Positions 39,666-48,988 of a stretch of DNA of 64,000 nt are shown here, piece after piece. The notes beneath the pieces are model-generated. The model was not told the origin of the DNA. It did no database searches and saw nothing but the letters and a program-made list of their open reading frames with translations. The translations under genes were made by a program, and so were the position numbers. Every line of letters begins with the position of its first letter. Position 1 is the stretch's first letter. The DNA is from Lysobacter sp. KIS68-7 (GTDB taxonomy: Bacteria; Pseudomonadota; Gammaproteobacteria; Xanthomonadales; Xanthomonadaceae): positions 372,001 through 436,000 of the forward strand of contig NZ_CP089925.1 of assembly GCF_021284745.1 (NCBI RefSeq), in the 5' to 3' direction.

Positions 39666-40478
39666 ATGGGCTTCATGCAGGCGCTGAAACAACGCTGGAA
39701 TGCCAGTGGTTCGCTTGTCTGCGTGGGGCTCGATCCGGAGCCGGCGAAGTTCCCGAAGGAATTCGCCGGCGACGACGATGCGGTCTTCCACTTCTGCCGC
39801 GACATCGCCGATGCGACCGCGGAATTCGCCTGCGCGTTCAAGCCGCAGATCGCGCACTTCGCCGCGCTGCGCGCCGAAGGGGCGCTCGAGCGCCTGATCG
39901 CGCACATCCACGCCACGCACCCCGGCATCCCGGTGATCCTGGATGCCAAGCGCGGCGACATCGGCAGCACGGCGCAGCAATACGCGCGTGAAGCCTTCGA
40001 CCGGTTCGCCGCCGATGCGGTGACGGCCAATCCCTACCTCGGCCGCGATTCGGTGCAGCCCTTCCTCGAGCGCGCCGACCGCGGCGTGGTGATCCTGTGC
40101 CGCACGTCCAACCCGGGCGCGGGCGATCTGCAGGACCTCGCGATCGAGGGTCGTCCGCTTTACCAGCACGTGGCCGAAAAAGTGGCCCGCGAGTGGAATG
40201 GCAACGGCAACTGCGCGCTCGTCGTCGGTGCGACGTGGCCGGAACAACTGCGCGAAGTGCGCGCGATCATCGGCGACATGCCGATCCTGGTGCCGGGCGT
40301 CGGCGCGCAGGGCGGCGATGCGGAAGCGGTGGTGCGCAATGCAGCCTCGGCCGACGGCACGGGCCTGCTGGTGAGTTCTTCGCGCGCGATCCTCTATGCC
40401 TCCGCCGGCGCGGACTACGCCGAAGCCGCGGCCCGCGCCGCGCGCGAGCTGCGCGACACCATCAACGCCGCGCGCTGA
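39666..40478 (+). CDS. pyrF: Orotidine 5'-phosphate decarboxylase, type 2
   Basis: This 270-residue enzyme catalyses the last step of UMP synthesis. 'VILDAKRGDIGSTAQQYAREAF' contains the catalytic Lys/Asp pair (DAKRGDIG) of the longer OMPDC group, and 'ANPYLGRDSVQPFLE' follows. The AAGGAGA Shine-Dalgarno and short gap suggest an operon with ettA. It ends three bases before the converging glycosyltransferase gene. Confidence 0.97.
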   Translation: MGFMQALKQRWNASGSLVCVGLDPEPAKFPKEFAGDDDAVFHFCRDIADATAEFACAFKPQIAHFAALRAEGALERLIAHIHATHPGIPVILDAKRGDIGSTAQQYAREAFDRFAADAVTANPYLGRDSVQPFLERADRGVVILCRTSNPGAGDLQDLAIEGRPLYQHVAEKVAREWNGNGNCALVVGATWPEQLREVRAIIGDMPILVPGVGAQGGDAEAVVRNAASADGTGLLVSSSRAILYASAGADYAEAAARAARELRDTINAAR

Positions 40479-40481
40479 CCT

Positions 40482-41348
40482 TCAGGCGGCCACCGACCGG
40501 ACCACCGCACGCGCCATCGCGAACGGAAAGCGGCCCCAGATCATCGCGAACACCGCGGCGCGTTCCACCGCCGTGCGACGTTCGGCTTCGAACTTGCGGA
40601 AGTAGCGCCATAGCCCGCGGTGCTTGTGCCATTCGACGAACACCGGCCGCGCGCGCGAGGACACACCGCGCACGTGCACCACGCGCACGGCATTCGCCAC
40701 CGCAATCGTCGCGCCCAGGGCGCGTGCGCGGCGGCACAGGTCCAGGTCTTCGGCGTGCAGGCGATAGCCTTCGTCGAAGCCGCCCAGTCGGTTGAACAGC
40801 GCGCGCGGCATCAGCATCAACGCGCCGGAGATCGCATCGACGACCTGCAGCGCTTGTGCATCGTCGGGGGCGATGCCGAGGTTCGCCTGCTTCGGGTTGC
40901 GGAGCATCGCGGCGAAATCGGGATCGCGGCGGCGGGTGGCCGCATCGCGTTCGCCGTCCTCGCCGACCTGGTCGGCGCCGACCAGCGCAGCGCTGCCGAG
41001 GTCTTCGGCGGCTTCGCGCAGGCGCACCAACGTATCGCGTTCGACCAGGCAATCCGGGTTCACGAAAGCGAGCCACGGACGATCGGTGTCGGCGGCGCCC
41101 TGGTTGCACGCGACGGCGAAGCCGGGGTTGTCGGGATTGGCGACGAAGCGCACGCGCAGGTCCGCGGCGGCGTGGCGCTGCATGATCGAGAGCGTCTCGT
41201 CGTGCGAGGCGTTGTCGACGATGCGCACCTGGCCGACGCCTTCGGCGTCGCGGACGCGGCGCAGGCATTCGTCGAGCGTCTCGCTGCTTTCGTGCGCCAC
41301 GATGACGACGGCGATGTCGCCGGGTGCGTTGTCGGCCGGCGTGGTCAT
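40482..41348 (-). CDS. Family 2 glycosyltransferase
   Basis: The 288-residue cytoplasmic GT-A enzyme begins 'IAVVIVAHESSETLDECLRRV' and continues 'VRIVDNASHDETL', 'NPGFAVACNQGA' and 'PWLAFVNPDCLVERDTL'. These are the rhamnosyltransferase/WbbL-like GT2 signatures, with NPDC at the DxD position. 'GGFDEGYRLHAEDLDLCRRARALG' is the acceptor-site ED motif. It is the last gene of the xps operon, overlapping the preceding gene (ATGA). The sugar and acceptor are unknown. Confidence 0.85.
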   Translation of the reverse strand: MTTPADNAPGDIAVVIVAHESSETLDECLRRVRDAEGVGQVRIVDNASHDETLSIMQRHAAADLRVRFVANPDNPGFAVACNQGAADTDRPWLAFVNPDCLVERDTLVRLREAAEDLGSAALVGADQVGEDGERDAATRRRDPDFAAMLRNPKQANLGIAPDDAQALQVVDAISGALMLMPRALFNRLGGFDEGYRLHAEDLDLCRRARALGATIAVANAVRVVHVRGVSSRARPVFVEWHKHRGLWRYFRKFEAERRTAVERAAVFAMIWGRFPFAMARAVVRSVAA

Positions 41349-42199
41349 GCGAACAACTCCCGCTGCGGCGCCGGCGGCCCGACGGTCGCGACGGTGTCCT
41401 GCAACTGCTCGCGCAATGCGCGCAGCGGATCGGCCATCAGGAATTGCGCCAGGCGCGCATGCCACGCGGGCCAGCGCGCGGCGAGCGCATCCATATCGCC
41501 ATCGCCGACGAGGCCTTCATCGAGGCGCGCGACGAACGCGGTCTCGCACAAGGCATTGCGCCAACCCAGCCCCGCGAGACGCAGGGACAGATCCACGAGC
41601 GCCGCGGTCCACGACGCATAACTTGCCGCATCCAATCCCCCCGCGCGACGCCGCGCCTTGCCGCGCAGCGCCACCGCGTGGCCGATGGCCGCGGGCAATT
41701 CGGGATGCAGCGGCGGCATCGCGGCGCAGGCGCGCGCGAGGCGTTCGAGGTCCGCGGGGATCGCATCGATTTCGCCGATGCGCGGCCATGCCGCGGCTTC
41801 GCCCGCGTTGCACCAGGGCGTGGCGGTCGCGATGGCGGGATCGCGTGCGAGGCACGCGGTGAGTTGCACGAGCCACCCCGGCGCCGGGCGCGCATCGGGC
41901 GCGAGCACGACGACATCGGCATCGCCGCAGGCATTCAAGGCTTCGTCGAGGTGCGCGACATCGCCCACCATCCGCTGCCGTCGCGTGTAGTGCGCCTGCA
42001 TCTGCGTGCGCGCGAGCCAGCGTTCGACGATGGCATGCGCGCGCGGGCCGGCGCGCGCGTCGTCGGCCAACCACACGCGCGTGCCGGGCGGCGTGCCGGC
42101 GTCGAGGGCGCCGAGGCAGGCATCGAGGGCGTCGTCGTCGACGCCCACCGGGAGGAGGACGATGGGCAGCGCCACCCCGGGCGCGGCGGGCACGGTCAC
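41345..42199 (-). CDS. Glycosyltransferase-like protein (GT2-related, atypical DxD)
   Basis: The 284-residue protein follows the GT2 order of elements ('PIVLLPVGVDDDALDACLGAL', 'VWLADDARAG', 'DVVVLAPDARPAPGWLVQL'). At the metal site it has D-A-R instead of D-x-D, and the rest is weakly conserved. It may be a divergent or inactive partner of the next gene. The start is GTG at 42199, overlapping the xpsD stop (GTGA), so it is translationally tied to the secretin gene. Confidence 0.65.
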   Translation of the reverse strand: MTVPAAPGVALPIVLLPVGVDDDALDACLGALDAGTPPGTRVWLADDARAGPRAHAIVERWLARTQMQAHYTRRQRMVGDVAHLDEALNACGDADVVVLAPDARPAPGWLVQLTACLARDPAIATATPWCNAGEAAAWPRIGEIDAIPADLERLARACAAMPPLHPELPAAIGHAVALRGKARRRAGGLDAASYASWTAALVDLSLRLAGLGWRNALCETAFVARLDEGLVGDGDMDALAARWPAWHARLAQFLMADPLRALREQLQDTVATVGPPAPQRELFA

Positions 42200-44442
42200 T
42201 GCGCCTTCGACGGCCTGGCTTTGTACAGCGGTTCCAGGGCGCGGAAGCGCTGGCCGTATTCGTCGGTCAGGTCGCGTGCTTCCTGCGGATTCCGGATGAT
42301 CTTCGGCGTCAGCAGGATGATCACTTCCGTGCGTTCGGTGCGCGTGGTCTGCGTGCCGAACAGGCCGCCGATCCACGGGATGCGGCTCAGGCCCGGAAGC
42401 CCCGACGATCCCTTCGTCGCATTGTCCTGGATCAGGCCGGCGAGCATCACGGTCTCGCCGCTCTGGATCGCCGCTTCGGTCTTCAGGCGCCGCGTGTTGA
42501 TGCGCACGTTGCCGTTGATGTCGGGGTCGCCGCCGGGCGAGCTGACTTCCTGCACGATGTCCAGGAAGACCATGCCGTCCTTGGTGATGCGCGGGCGCAC
42601 CTTGAGGATCACGCCGGTATCCAGGTACTGCACCTGGCTGATCGTGTCGCCGGTGCTGCCCGAGTTCGGATTGAAGGTGACCGACGCGATCGGAATGCGG
42701 CTGCCGACGTTGAACGTGGCCTCGGCGTTGTTGCGCACGACCACCGACGGCGTCTGCAGCAGGTTCACGTCGGAGACCTGGTCGAGCGCGTTGATCACCG
42801 CCATCGCGTTCGGGCCGAGGAAGGTCCAGCTCAGGCCACCGAGGACATTGCCGGCCGCATCCGTCGTCACGCCGCCGATGCTGCCGGCGGTCGAGCCCCA
42901 GATGTTGCGCGTGAGCGCGAGGTTGCGCAGCGCCGGATCGGGGATCGCATTCTCGAAGTACCAGTTCACGCCGTACTTCAGCGCGCCGGTCAGGCCCACT
43001 TCGGCGACCTGCGCTTCGATCTGCACCTGCATCGGCATGATGTCGAGGCGTTCGATCACTTCGCGGATCGAGCGCCACGCCGCGGAGTTGGCGCGCACCA
43101 GCAGCGTGTTGGTTTCATCCACCGCGGACACGCCCACCGTGCTGCCTTCCACCTGCAGGGTCACGCTCGAGTTGCCGCTGCTCTGCGGTTCCAGCGAGAG
43201 CGAGCTGCCGCCGCCGGTGTTGCCGCTGTTGCCGCCGCCGATGGACACCGCGCTGTTGCCCGTGTCGTCCACGCCGCTGTCCTTGATCTCCGTCGGTTCC
43301 AGGCCCGGCATCAGCGTGCCCGAGCCCGTCGAGGAGCCTTCGGCGCGACGCGCGCTGCCGCCGTACACCTCGGACAGCCGGTCGGCGAGGTCTTTTGCCT
43401 TGACGTACTTCAGCTCGTAGGAGAACAACTGCTCCTCGCCCGCCGCGCCTTCGATGCGGTCGAGCCAGGACTGGATTTCGTCGAGGTAGCGCGCCTGCGG
43501 CGTGATCACGAGCACCGCGTTCGCGCCTTCCAGCGGGAGGAAGCGGAACATGCCGGCGACCGGCGACTTGCTCTGCTCGCCGAACACCTTCTCGAGATCC
43601 GCGACGACCTTGCTCGCATGGCCGGAGCGGATCGGGAACACGCCCACCGACATGCCCTGCAGCCAGTCGACGTCGAAGATCTCGATCGTCCGCATGTAGT
43701 TCTCGAGTTCCGCGCGCGTGCCGCCGATGGTGATGACGTTGCGCGCGGAATCGGTGGTGATGACGGCGTTCGGACGCGCGTACGGCGTCAGCACCTTCTT
43801 CATCTCCTCGGCGGCGATGAACTTGAGCGGCACCACGCGCGCCTCGAAGCCGCGTGCGAGCGCGGGCGAACCGGTGCGCGGGGCCACCGTGCCGGCGAGC
43901 GCACTGTCGGCAGCCACGATGTTGTAGCGCCCGTCGGCGAACACCATGCGCGCGTTGTTCCAGCTCAGCACCTGCTCCAGCAGCGACATCGCCTGCGCGG
44001 GGCTCACCGGCTTCGGCGTGGCGAGCGTCACGGTGCCCTGCACGCCCGGCGCGATGACGTAGTTCTGGCCCAGCATGTCGCCCAGGATCGCCTTCACCAC
44101 GGCCTGCAGCGACTCGCCTTCGAAGTTGAACGTGGCCGCGCCGCTGCTGGCGCCGAGGTTCGGCGGCGGCGCGGCGGCCGCGGCTTGGTTGATCACGCGG
44201 CCGTCGCCGCGACGGATCTGCGGTTTCGGTTCGCCTGCTTCGCTCGGTGCCTGGCGATCGGGCGACGGCGCGGTCTCGGTGCCGGTCTGGTCGAGCGTGG
44301 AGGTGGTCTGCTCGCCGTGCTGCATGCGCACGGCCCGATCGCCTTCGCGCGAGATCGTGGCGACCGGCGTGGTCTGGCAGCCGACCAGTACGACCGTGGC
44401 CGCGGCGAGCAACAACGTCGCGATGTGGGTTCGAAGGGCCAT
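42196..44442 (-). CDS. xpsD: Type II secretion secretin GspD/XpsD
   Basis: The 748-residue outer-membrane channel is a lipoprotein with a lipobox cysteine at residue 22 ('VVLVGC'). It then has N0-N3 domains ('FNFEGESLQAVVKAILGDMLGQNYVIAP', 'FIAAEEMKKVLTPYARPNAVITTDS') and a serine/glycine-rich insert of about 70 residues. The secretin core includes 'VPIASVTFNPNSG'-like and 'RINTRRLKTEAAIQSGETVMLAGLI' stretches, ending in 'RTEVIILLTPKII'. It is the last xps gene, as in Xanthomonas. Confidence 0.96.
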   Translation of the reverse strand: MALRTHIATLLLAAATVVLVGCQTTPVATISREGDRAVRMQHGEQTTSTLDQTGTETAPSPDRQAPSEAGEPKPQIRRGDGRVINQAAAAAPPPNLGASSGAATFNFEGESLQAVVKAILGDMLGQNYVIAPGVQGTVTLATPKPVSPAQAMSLLEQVLSWNNARMVFADGRYNIVAADSALAGTVAPRTGSPALARGFEARVVPLKFIAAEEMKKVLTPYARPNAVITTDSARNVITIGGTRAELENYMRTIEIFDVDWLQGMSVGVFPIRSGHASKVVADLEKVFGEQSKSPVAGMFRFLPLEGANAVLVITPQARYLDEIQSWLDRIEGAAGEEQLFSYELKYVKAKDLADRLSEVYGGSARRAEGSSTGSGTLMPGLEPTEIKDSGVDDTGNSAVSIGGGNSGNTGGGSSLSLEPQSSGNSSVTLQVEGSTVGVSAVDETNTLLVRANSAAWRSIREVIERLDIMPMQVQIEAQVAEVGLTGALKYGVNWYFENAIPDPALRNLALTRNIWGSTAGSIGGVTTDAAGNVLGGLSWTFLGPNAMAVINALDQVSDVNLLQTPSVVVRNNAEATFNVGSRIPIASVTFNPNSGSTGDTISQVQYLDTGVILKVRPRITKDGMVFLDIVQEVSSPGGDPDINGNVRINTRRLKTEAAIQSGETVMLAGLIQDNATKGSSGLPGLSRIPWIGGLFGTQTTRTERTEVIILLTPKIIRNPQEARDLTDEYGQRFRALEPLYKARPSKAQ

Positions 44443-44444
44443 GG

Positions 44445-45236
44445 TTAGTCCTGTTTGTTTTGTTGCGGCTGGCGCTGCTGTTCCTGGCGCAGCTGGGCTC
44501 GACGCTGTTCGATGCGTTTGCGGATCGCGTCCATCTGTTGCTCCGGCGTCATCGGTTGGTCGGGCAAGGTGGATCCGGTGGTCGCGGGTTTGTTCGCCGT
44601 CGCTTCCGGCGCCGGCGCGGGAACGGCCGCGGGCGGCGGTGGCACGGCGTCGTCCGCGTTTTCCATCACGACCGGTTGCGGGGGTTCCTGCGTGGCGGCG
44701 GCGGTCGGCGTGGTGCGCGTGGGCGCCGTGCCGCCGGCACCGTTGAACACGCGTAGGTCGAGCGTCTTGCTGCCCTGCGGGCCTTCGAAGGTGGCGCGGC
44801 GCGGTTCGAGCGCGACCAGGCGCCAGCCCTGCGCTTCGGCCGGCGACTCGTCCATCTTCATGCGCACCGATTCGCCGCCGGCGGTGGGCTGCACGATCGC
44901 CATGCGGAAGGTCGGCGTGAGCAGCACGCTGGTCAGCACGAAGTCGAAGGCCTGCGCCTGCTGGTCGTCGCCCTGCGCCTGCAGGAAGAACGGTTGCGGG
45001 CGGCGATCCTCGGAGAAAAGGGGACGCGCGCCGACTTCCGCATATTGCGAGAGCGGGCCGATGCGTTCGGCCTGCGCCTTGGCGGCCACGGGCAGTTTGC
45101 GCAGCAGCGAGGGATCGTTCGGCAGGCGTGCAATGGTGCCGCCCATGCCGGCGAGCGCGCCCACCCAGGTGAGCAACGCCCAGCCGGCGACGGAGGCCAG
45201 CAACCAGGTGCGCGGGCCGGCGTCACTGAGTCGCAC
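44445..45236 (-). CDS. xpsN: Type II secretion protein XpsN (GspC-like role)
   Basis: The 263-residue bitopic protein has one membrane helix (about residues 10-31), a periplasmic domain with 'ARPLFSEDRRPQPF', which matches GspC/XpsN homology regions, and a Pro/Ala- then Gln-rich tail. In X. campestris XpsN bridges XpsM/L and the secretin XpsD. The GTG at 45236 is preferred for its AGGGGGG ribosome-binding site; a GTG at 45251 is possible. It overlaps xpsM by 14 bases and precedes xpsD by two. Confidence 0.85.
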   Translation of the reverse strand: MRLSDAGPRTWLLASVAGWALLTWVGALAGMGGTIARLPNDPSLLRKLPVAAKAQAERIGPLSQYAEVGARPLFSEDRRPQPFFLQAQGDDQQAQAFDFVLTSVLLTPTFRMAIVQPTAGGESVRMKMDESPAEAQGWRLVALEPRRATFEGPQGSKTLDLRVFNGAGGTAPTRTTPTAAATQEPPQPVVMENADDAVPPPPAAVPAPAPEATANKPATTGSTLPDQPMTPEQQMDAIRKRIEQRRAQLRQEQQRQPQQNKQD

Positions 45237-45867
45237 GACGCCCCCCTGCACGCACCTGCGTGCTCGCCGGTCGCGGCCGGATGTAGCCGTACAGGTCGAA
45301 GCTCACGTCGAGCCCGCCGCTCTGCGCCTTGCCCTGCCCCGGCATGTAGAAGTAACGCTGCGCGAGGATGTTGAGGTTGTCGACGAACACGCGCGGGCTG
45401 CCGCTTTCGATTTCGTGCAGCACGGTGGCCAGTTCCGGCGCGCCGCAACGCAGGCGCACCTGGATGGTCACGCGCGGGAAGCGTTCGGCCGGGCGCGTTT
45501 CCGTCAGCGGCGAGCGATTGGTGATCGCGCAACTGCGATTGCCCGGGCTCGCCTGCTGCACCACGCCTTCCAGGCGCTGCACGAGGCCGGCGGTGGCGAG
45601 TTCGGGCGTGGGCTCGGGCAGGAAACCGGGGCGACCGCGGTTGGCCGCCTGCACCTGCGCATAGCGGCGTTCCACTTCGGGCGCCTGCTGCAATTGCGTG
45701 CGCACGCGAAGTTCGCGTTCCTGCAGATCGTGGATGCGCGATTCGACGTCGAGCATCGGCACCGTCCACCACGGGTGCAGCAGCACGAAATAGGCGAGCG
45801 CGAGCGCGGCCACGAGCAAGCCGAGCGCGACCCAGCGATCGCGGTCAGTCGGTCCCTGCGGCGGCAC
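45223..45867 (-). CDS. xpsM: Type II secretion protein XpsM (GspM)
   Basis: This 214-residue protein has one transmembrane helix (about residues 13-30) and a periplasmic ferredoxin-like domain. It binds XpsL and places the inner-membrane platform at the secretin. Start is GTG within the last codons of xpsL. Identity rests mainly on operon position and topology. Confidence 0.85.
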   Translation of the reverse strand: MPPQGPTDRDRWVALGLLVAALALAYFVLLHPWWTVPMLDVESRIHDLQERELRVRTQLQQAPEVERRYAQVQAANRGRPGFLPEPTPELATAGLVQRLEGVVQQASPGNRSCAITNRSPLTETRPAERFPRVTIQVRLRCGAPELATVLHEIESGSPRVFVDNLNILAQRYFYMPGQGKAQSGGLDVSFDLYGYIRPRPASTQVRAGGRRATQ

Positions 45868-47017
45868 GCGGCGCCTCCTGCTGTCGGTTCTGCACGGTGG
45901 GCGGTGTGACGGCGAGGTCCGCGGTGAGCGTGAAGCGATCCTTGCCCGAGCGCGGATCCGGTTGGAGCGCGCCGGTGAGCGCGGGCGCGCGCCACAGCGG
46001 CGAACCTTCCAGGCGGCCGACGAGCGAGGAGGCCTCGCTGCTCAAACCGATCAGCGTGAGCCGATCGTTTTCGATCGCGACCTTTTCCATGTACGTCGTG
46101 TCGGGCAGGCGACGCGTGAGTTCGTCGAGGACCTCCACCGCGCTCGGGCGCCCGCGGCGCATCTGGTCGAGGTAGGCCTGCCCTTCCACGGCATCGATGA
46201 GCGCCTGCCGGCGCGCGGAGGCCTGGCGCGCCTGCGCGGTGCGCGCATTCACGTCGCTCTCGAATTCATCGGCCGCGTTGCGGCGGTTGTCGAGTACCTG
46301 CCACAGGCCGGCGGCGACGGCGACCACGGCGAAGGCACCCAGCACCCAGTTCCACACGCCCCACGGGTCCGCGCGATGGCGGCGTTGCGCGGGCGGCAGC
46401 AGGTTCACGCCGAGCGGGATGCCGCTCGTGTCGGCGAGGTCGATGCCCGCGAGCGTGGCGGTGACGCCACCGAGTGCATCCAGCCGCGGTTGGATCGCGG
46501 TGCGCGGCACGGCGACGAGTTCGACATCGAGCTGGCCGTCGGCGCGACGATCCAGGATGCGCGCATCGAAGGCGGCGCTGTCGGCGGTGAACGGCGTCTG
46601 CCGATCGATTTCGAAGGAGACGACATCGCGCAGGCGATCGGCGGCGGCGGCGGGCAGCACGAGGCGGCGACGCAGGCCCGCGTTGGCGGGCAGCACCAGC
46701 CAGCGCGGAAGATCGGCGATGGAGGGGGCGAGGATGGTGGCGAGCGGATCGACGTCGACGGCGAGCACTTCACTCGCGGGGAGACGGCCGACATCGCGCA
46801 CCACCGGACCTTCGACGCCGTCGAAGGTCTGCAGGCGCAGGTGCAGCGCATCGGGATCCTGCGCCAGCAACAGGCGATCGAGCCCGAGGCCAAGCGCGGC
46901 GCGCCAGCGCACCGGCAACCACGCCGCGAGCGAGCGCGACCACCACGACAGCCATCCGCCCGCGCCCGGCAGGACACGAGTCTGGATGCGGCCGATGCGG
47001 TCGCGCAGTGCATTCAT
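45845..47017 (-). CDS. xpsL: Type II secretion protein XpsL (GspL)
   Basis: The 390-residue protein has a cytoplasmic actin-like domain ('DRLLLAQDPDALHLRLQTFDGVEG...'), one transmembrane helix ('WGVWNWVLGAFAVVAVAAGLW', broken here by quotation) and a periplasmic ferredoxin-like domain. It recruits the ATPase XpsE to the membrane. The ATG at 47017 overlaps the xpsK stop. Confidence 0.88.
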   Translation of the reverse strand: MNALRDRIGRIQTRVLPGAGGWLSWWSRSLAAWLPVRWRAALGLGLDRLLLAQDPDALHLRLQTFDGVEGPVVRDVGRLPASEVLAVDVDPLATILAPSIADLPRWLVLPANAGLRRRLVLPAAAADRLRDVVSFEIDRQTPFTADSAAFDARILDRRADGQLDVELVAVPRTAIQPRLDALGGVTATLAGIDLADTSGIPLGVNLLPPAQRRHRADPWGVWNWVLGAFAVVAVAAGLWQVLDNRRNAADEFESDVNARTAQARQASARRQALIDAVEGQAYLDQMRRGRPSAVEVLDELTRRLPDTTYMEKVAIENDRLTLIGLSSEASSLVGRLEGSPLWRAPALTGALQPDPRSGKDRFTLTADLAVTPPTVQNRQQEAPRAAAGTD

Positions 47018-47919
47018 CGCGGCGATGCTCCCTCCTCCCAACGCAGCGGCGTGTACGCCGAACCCGGCAATCCGTTCCCGCCAGCACGCACCACGACGCG
47101 CAGCATCGCTTCGCGTCCATCGCGAAGCCGTGCACGGCTGTCGATACTATACGTGCCGCTGCCACTGCTCACGAGCGGCTCGCCTCCTTCGAGGACGGGC
47201 GCGGGGCCTCCCGACGACGGATCCCATGCGCGTCGGCGACCGATCGCGCTGTCCGCGTCGATGCCCATCGCCTGCAACACCCCTGCCGACGCGAACGCCG
47301 GATCCGGGCGCGTTCGGCCGCTGTAGACGGTCAGGTCCGGGGCCACCTTCGCGTAGAGCGCGGGCGTCATGCCGAGGACCTGTTCGAGTTCGGCGACGCT
47401 TTCGAAGGGCGCGTCCTTCGCGCCGTAGGGGCGTTCGGCCGCGGCGTATTCGCCGTCCTCGGCGCCACCCTCGGGCTGCGTGAGCGAATCCGGGTCGCGC
47501 CAGTCCAGCACCGCGGCGGCCACGCGCCGCGCCTGTTCGTTGTCCAGGCCGCCCACGTTCTGGAACAGGGAGGCGAGCAAGGCGAGGTCCGCCTGGTTGA
47601 GGTCGATCTTGCCGTTCTCGTCGACGAGCGAGACCTGCACCTGTGCGTCGCCGAAGGTCCACTGGTAGGGACGACCGTCGGGCAGCCATTGGCGGCGCGG
47701 ATCGGGATCGGCCGCGCGGACCAGTGCGTATTCGAGCCCCGCGCGCGCGACTTCGCCCGCGATCACGCCGCGGTGCAGCACGCGGCCCTGCAGGCCTTCG
47801 ATGCTCGCGGTGAGCGCGAACGCACCGATCAGCGCGGTCAGCAGCGCGATCAGCCACAGCACGAGCAGCAAGGCCGCACCGCGCATGCGTGCGATGCGCA
47901 CGGGTCGCGGGCGGCTCAC
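47014..47919 (-). CDS. xpsK: Type II secretion minor pseudopilin XpsK (GspK)
   Basis: The 301-residue large pseudopilin caps the pseudopilus tip with XpsI and XpsJ. The leader is cleaved at G|AALLLVLW. The body shows 'VDENGKIDLNQADLALLASLFQNVGG' and 'AVLDWRDPDSLTQPEGGAEDGEYAAAERPYG', the GspK calcium-domain signature. GTG start at 47919 overlaps xpsJ (GTGA). Confidence 0.93.
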   Translation of the reverse strand: MSRPRPVRIARMRGAALLLVLWLIALLTALIGAFALTASIEGLQGRVLHRGVIAGEVARAGLEYALVRAADPDPRRQWLPDGRPYQWTFGDAQVQVSLVDENGKIDLNQADLALLASLFQNVGGLDNEQARRVAAAVLDWRDPDSLTQPEGGAEDGEYAAAERPYGAKDAPFESVAELEQVLGMTPALYAKVAPDLTVYSGRTRPDPAFASAGVLQAMGIDADSAIGRRRAWDPSSGGPAPVLEGGEPLVSSGSGTYSIDSRARLRDGREAMLRVVVRAGGNGLPGSAYTPLRWEEGASPR

Positions 47920-48554
47920 AGCGCAGCCCCCTGGTATCCGCCGGCCAGCGGCAAGGCGACGATCATCGGAGGCCACGTGCGGCCGTCGGCATCGCGCAAG
48001 GTGATCTCGACCTGCACGGGCAGGTTGTCGCCGTTGTTCCAGGTCTCCACCCAGTCGGAGAGCCTGTTGTCTTCCGTCATGGCGCGGTAGCGGAAGGTCG
48101 CATCGTGCAGGTGGTCGGCGAGCACTTCCGGTTTGCGCGGCGGGTTGTCCGCGACGGTGGTGGCGCCGAGCACCATCGTGAACGCCACTTCCAGGCGCGG
48201 ACCATCGGGCCCGTCGACGATGGTGAGCTCGTGCAGGTACGGGCCGCCGCGCCCGAGGTAGTCCGGCAGGTCGGCGACGAAGCGCATGTGGTCGCGGTCG
48301 CCTTCGAAACGGCGCGGCATGCCGGTGTCGGTGTTCATGCCGAACGCGATGGGGCGCGCGTTGCCGATGCGGCGGCGCAGGAACAGTTCGACCGCGCGCA
48401 TGTGTTCGTTGCGTTGCGCGATCGCTTCGCCGCGTTGCGCGGTGGCGGTCGCCGCGCGCAGCGTGGCGAAGGCGAGCGCCAGGCCGGCCGCGAGCAGGAT
48501 CGTCGCGAGCAGCACTTCGATCAGCGTGAAACCGCGGGCATGGCGGGCGCTCAT
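47916..48554 (-). CDS. xpsJ: Type II secretion minor pseudopilin XpsJ (GspJ)
   Basis: The 212-residue pseudopilin has leader site ARG|FTLIEVLLATILLA. The rest resembles GspJ in 'DHLHDATFRYRAMTEDNRLSDWVETWNNGDNLPVQVEITL'. It forms the tip complex with XpsI and XpsK. ATG at 48554 overlaps the xpsI stop. Confidence 0.92.
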   Translation of the reverse strand: MSARHARGFTLIEVLLATILLAAGLALAFATLRAATATAQRGEAIAQRNEHMRAVELFLRRRIGNARPIAFGMNTDTGMPRRFEGDRDHMRFVADLPDYLGRGGPYLHELTIVDGPDGPRLEVAFTMVLGATTVADNPPRKPEVLADHLHDATFRYRAMTEDNRLSDWVETWNNGDNLPVQVEITLRDADGRTWPPMIVALPLAGGYQGAAL

Positions 48555-48988
48555 TGCGGCGCTCCGTCCAACGCGTCGGGCGTCACCAGGCGCAGCGATT
48601 GCAGGTGCAGGCTGTCGCGCGGCGTGCCGTCGCCCCACTTCACCTGCAGGTCGAGCGACAGCAAGCGCGGCGCGGCGGGGTCGATGAGTTGCTGCGCAGC
48701 GTCGGATTCGCTCGGGTCCCGCCACGGCGCGACATCGAGCGCCCAGCGGTAACGCCCTTCTTCGAAATCGCCTTCGGTGTGGCCCGGGCGCAGCGGTTCG
48801 CCGACACCGAGTTGCGCGAGCAGCGATTGCGCGTGCATCGCCGCGCGCCCCGCATCGTCGGCCCAGCGCACCTGCCGCGTCGCGCCGGACAGTGTGCCGA
48901 GCAACAGGGTCAACGCGAGCGCGAGCACCGCGAAGGCGATGATCACCTCGATGAGCGTGTAACCCGCTTGGGTTGCGCGGCGCATCAC
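48551..48988 (-). CDS. xpsI: Type II secretion minor pseudopilin XpsI (GspI)
   Basis: The 145-residue pseudopilin has leader site QAG|YTLIEVIIAFAVLALAL. The GTG at 48988 overlaps the xpsH stop; an ATG is the next codon. It nucleates the tip complex. Confidence 0.9.
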   Translation of the reverse strand: MMRRATQAGYTLIEVIIAFAVLALALTLLLGTLSGATRQVRWADDAGRAAMHAQSLLAQLGVGEPLRPGHTEGDFEEGRYRWALDVAPWRDPSESDAAQQLIDPAAPRLLSLDLQVKWGDGTPRDSLHLQSLRLVTPDALDGAPQ

